Assembly: GCA_964570785.1 (NCBI GenBank)
Contig: CAZMZG010000015.1
Location: forward strand, 1 to 32,810
Length of the DNA: 32,810 nt
Origin: Thermatribacter sp964570785
GTDB taxonomy: Bacteria; Atribacterota; Atribacteria; Atribacterales; Thermatribacteraceae
Reading direction: 5' to 3'
Program-made: the position numbers and the translations under genes
In this document: positions 30,763-32,810 of the stretch, piece by piece
Position numbering within the stretch: position 1 is the first letter of the stretch
Layout: every line of letters begins with the position of its first letter
Notes under the pieces: generated by a model
The model's input: only the letters and a program-made list of their open reading frames with translations
What the model was told of the DNA's origin: nothing
Databases searched by the model: none

Positions 30763-31298
30763 TCCAGAACCAGGTCTCCCGCCTGGTGTGAAAAGCGATC
30801 GTTGATTTCTTTCAGACCATCCAGGTCGGCAAAAATAAAAGTAACCAGCGATTTCTTGTGAATAAGTTCCCGAAAAATACCAGGAAATTTTCGTTCCAGA
30901 AAATAACGGTTCAAAAGCCCCGTGAGGGAATCTATCTCTTTCTCCTTTTCCAGGGCAAGGTTCTCCCGATGAAAAGAAACTACAATAATCAACCACCCTG
31001 CAACCCACAAAAGACCTTCGAGCACGGTGTCAAAAAACTTGGGTTCTGAAGTAAACTCATCAAGAAGGTCTACAGTGTTAGCAAAAAGAAGAGTAAACCA
31101 TCCCCAAAAAAGTAGTAACGTCCATTTCCGGGGGAAAATTAGAAAAGAGAAAAACACTGCTCCCCAGATGGAAGCTTCCATCGCAATATCTTCCAGGTCC
31201 CACCTTGAAGAAGGCTTAACTGGAAATGCTACCAACCAGACGACAACCAGCCCCAAAAGCATCAGGAACGAGTACCGCCAGAACCTTTCGGAAAGCAA
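30763..31298 (-). CDS. Membrane GGDEF-domain protein, truncated by assembly gap
   Basis: Predicted diguanylate cyclase-type protein. Four hydrophobic helices (about residues 8-26, 42-55, 62-82 and 95-113 from the start below) are followed by a short helix and the GGDEF domain start: EIDSLTGLLNRYFLERKF, then LVTFIFADLDGLKEINDRFSHQAGD. The GGDEF signature itself lies in the gap, so catalytic competence cannot be judged. TTG at 31298 was chosen because AAGGAGG lies 8 nt upstream; the longer frame would run into nadA. About 30 bases left of the gap carry an in-frame stop, but their linkage is unknown. Confidence 0.8.
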
Positions 31299-31329
31299 AG
31301 CCAAACCCTCCTTAGTTAACCTTAATCTA

Positions 31330-32238
31330 TTACCTGAGCTGCAGCATTCTTTCAATACTCCGTGAAGCTTTCTCAATTACTTCCTCAGGAAGAGTAATTT
31401 CGTACTTTTCTTCTTCCAGTGCCTGGAGAACATCTTCCAGGGTGGTCAGCTTCATGTCCTCGCATACTGCGCCCTCAAAAGCGGAATAAAATCTTTTTCG
31501 GGGATTTTCTTTACGCAACCTGTGGAGAATTCCTACCTCAGTGGCAACAATAAATTCCTCTCCAGAAGCATGGGCTACGTATCGGCACATCCCCTCCGTG
31601 GAGAGCACCTGATCGGCAAGCTCCAGAGCTTCCGAACGGCACTCAGGATGCGCCAGCACCTCAGCTTGAGGATGTTCTCTTTTGGCTTTCTCTATGTGTT
31701 GGGGCAATATTTTAACATGCACCGGGCAGTAACCATCCCAGAGGACAAGTCTGCGCCCTGTTTTGCGAACAACGTAAGAACCCAGATACTTATCGGGAAC
31801 GAAGATTATCTCCCGCGCCCCCTGCAAGCCCTTTTCCACCACCAAGGGAGCGTTAGCTGAAGTGCAGCACAGATCACATTCTGCTTTAACTTCAGCAGAG
31901 GTGTTCACATAACAGAGCACCTTTGCCTCAGGGTGCTTTTCTTTAAGCCGGAGCAAGGCTTCTCTGTCGATCATATCTGCCATGGGACATCCTGCTTCCT
32001 GTCGGGGGAGTAAGACTTTCTTATGGGGAGAGATAACTTTTGCCGTTTCTGCCATAAAACGGACTCCACAAAAAACGATGATATCGGCCCGGGTATCTCT
32101 GGCCTGAATGCTCAAACCCAGGGAATCACCTGTAAAATCTGCAATATCCTGCACCTCAGGAAGCTGGTAGTTATGAGCAAGTATTACAGCGTTTTTCTCT
32201 ACCTTGAGTTCCTGAATTTTTTGAATTAGGTTTTTCAT
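31330..32238 (-). CDS. nadA: NadA, quinolinate synthase
   Basis: 302-aa [4Fe-4S] enzyme that condenses iminoaspartate with dihydroxyacetone phosphate to quinolinate in NAD synthesis. AVILAHNYQLPEVQDIADF, GDSLGLSIQA, VNTSAEVKAECDLCCTSANA and AHPECRSEALELAD are diagnostic. Cluster ligands Cys84, Cys171 and Cys259 match the spacing in Thermotoga maritima NadA. ATG at 32238 has AGGAGG 9 nt upstream, inside the mnmA end; the overlap is 68 nt. nadB and nadC are not visible. Confidence 0.96.
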   Translation of the reverse strand: MKNLIQKIQELKVEKNAVILAHNYQLPEVQDIADFTGDSLGLSIQARDTRADIIVFCGVRFMAETAKVISPHKKVLLPRQEAGCPMADMIDREALLRLKEKHPEAKVLCYVNTSAEVKAECDLCCTSANAPLVVEKGLQGAREIIFVPDKYLGSYVVRKTGRRLVLWDGYCPVHVKILPQHIEKAKREHPQAEVLAHPECRSEALELADQVLSTEGMCRYVAHASGEEFIVATEVGILHRLRKENPRKRFYSAFEGAVCEDMKLTTLEDVLQALEEEKYEITLPEEVIEKASRSIERMLQLR

Positions 32239-32810
32239 GGCGGATAACCTCCTCTATAATTCCTCCTCCAAGTACCAGGTCTCCTTTATAAAAAACCACC
32301 GACTGTCCAGGGGTAACCATTTCAACCGGTTCTGTAAAAATTACTTCTATGGTATCACTATCCAGAGATTTTATCCGACAGGCTTTTTCCGGATGCGTGT
32401 AGCGAATCTTTGCCAGAGCCTGCTCGGGTATCTCAGAAACAAACCAGTTCAGCTCTCTGGCCACCAGACCTTTTGCTCGCAAAGCTTCTCTTCGGCCAAC
32501 TACTATTTGATTGCGCTGGGGAATGATATCCACCACATAAAGCCTTTCTCTCGAACTCACGCCCAGGCCTCGCCTTTGACCAACGGTGTAAAAGGGAATA
32601 CCCCGATGTTTACCCAAAATTCTCCCTTCGAGATCCACAATGGGACCAGGACGTACTGCAATGTTTTCTCGAATCATGCTCTGATAGTCTCCAAAACACA
32701 CATCCTGACTTTGCGGTTTGTGGGCAACCGGTAAAGAACATTTCCTGGCAATACGACGTACTTCCTCCTTGGTAAAATCAGCCAGCGGAAAAACCAGAAA
32801 AGGGAGGGAT
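32171..32810 (-). CDS. mnmA: MnmA, tRNA 2-thiouridylase (partial, N terminus beyond window)
   Basis: 213 codons of the C-terminal part; the frame is open to the right edge. PLADFTKEEVRRIARK, HKPQSQDVCFGDY (the catalytic persulfide Cys), GIPFYTVGQRRGLGVSS and the C-terminal GQSVVFYKGDLVLGGGIIE identify MnmA. It thiolates U34 of Lys, Glu and Gln tRNAs. The ATP-binding PP-loop lies outside the window. A GTG at 32701 is an internal codon of the longer frame, not a start. About 20 residues past the usual end overlap nadA. Confidence 0.95.
   Translation of the reverse strand, partial: SLPFLVFPLADFTKEEVRRIARKCSLPVAHKPQSQDVCFGDYQSMIRENIAVRPGPIVDLEGRILGKHRGIPFYTVGQRRGLGVSSRERLYVVDIIPQRNQIVVGRREALRAKGLVARELNWFVSEIPEQALAKIRYTHPEKACRIKSLDSDTIEVIFTEPVEMVTPGQSVVFYKGDLVLGGGIIEEVIRHEKPNSKNSGTQGREKRCNTCS

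Noticed and set aside
1..32810. CRISPR array, tRNA, rRNA, transposase or prophage
   Set aside because: No regularly spaced repeats, tRNA-like folds, transposase motifs or phage genes were seen on either strand.

Overview
The window looks like a chromosomal segment from a diderm, flagellated, probably anaerobic and thermophilic bacterium. Outer-membrane evidence: LPS-transport genes (lptC, lptA, lptB, lptF/G), flagellar P- and L-ring genes, and an SLH-domain/coiled-coil/beta-barrel outer-membrane protein. The thermophile hint is a BpsA-type branched-chain polyamine synthase; the anaerobe hint is rubredoxin plus a minimal two-gene SufCB iron-sulfur system. An Atribacterota- or Synergistota-like lineage would fit, but this is an inference and the sequence alone does not settle it. 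No rRNA, tRNA, CRISPR array or insertion sequence was found.

Layout. 1-4052 (minus): an ornithine/lysine decarboxylase-family enzyme, then sufC-sufB, a stand-alone Lrp-type RAM-domain protein and a LexA homologue that runs off the left edge. The LexA protein keeps the DNA-binding domain but has Arg at both catalytic (Ser and Lys) positions, no Ala-Gly cleavage site and seven cysteines. 4266-8425 (plus): NADP-type isocitrate dehydrogenase, a B12-binding radical SAM protein, an FAH-family hydrolase and an AEC-family permease, closely spaced. 8372-22734 (minus): one nearly gapless run of about twenty genes. It begins with the rod/ring genes flgF-flgG-flgA-flgH-flgI-flgJ, continues with a Bacillus-like block yvyF-flgM-flgN-flgK-flgL-fliW-csrA (a textbook sigma-28 promoter precedes flgM), then a TlpA-like thioredoxin fused to a rhodanese-like domain, then lptC-lptA-lptB-lptF/G and a DUF3084 coiled-coil membrane protein.

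22990-26501: a sugar-phosphate isomerase-type TIM-barrel protein (minus), divergent from an aminotransferase plus homocitrate/Re-citrate synthase-like pair (plus). 26779-28500 (minus): the SLH-porin, with a strong terminator and a 5' leader that carries a 28-codon upstream ORF and two mutually exclusive RNA helices, one of which sequesters the ribosome-binding site. 28864-29913 (minus): bpsA. 30096-30629 (plus): rubredoxin and a small lipoprotein. 30663-30762 is a 100-N assembly gap that truncates a membrane GGDEF protein. 31330-32810 (minus): nadA overlapping the end of mnmA, which runs off the right edge.

The most unusual points are the catalytically dead, cysteine-rich LexA homologue downstream of sufCB, and the switch-like leader of the SLH-porin. 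The decarboxylase, bpsA and the SLH-porin together suggest a polyamine/cell-envelope link.
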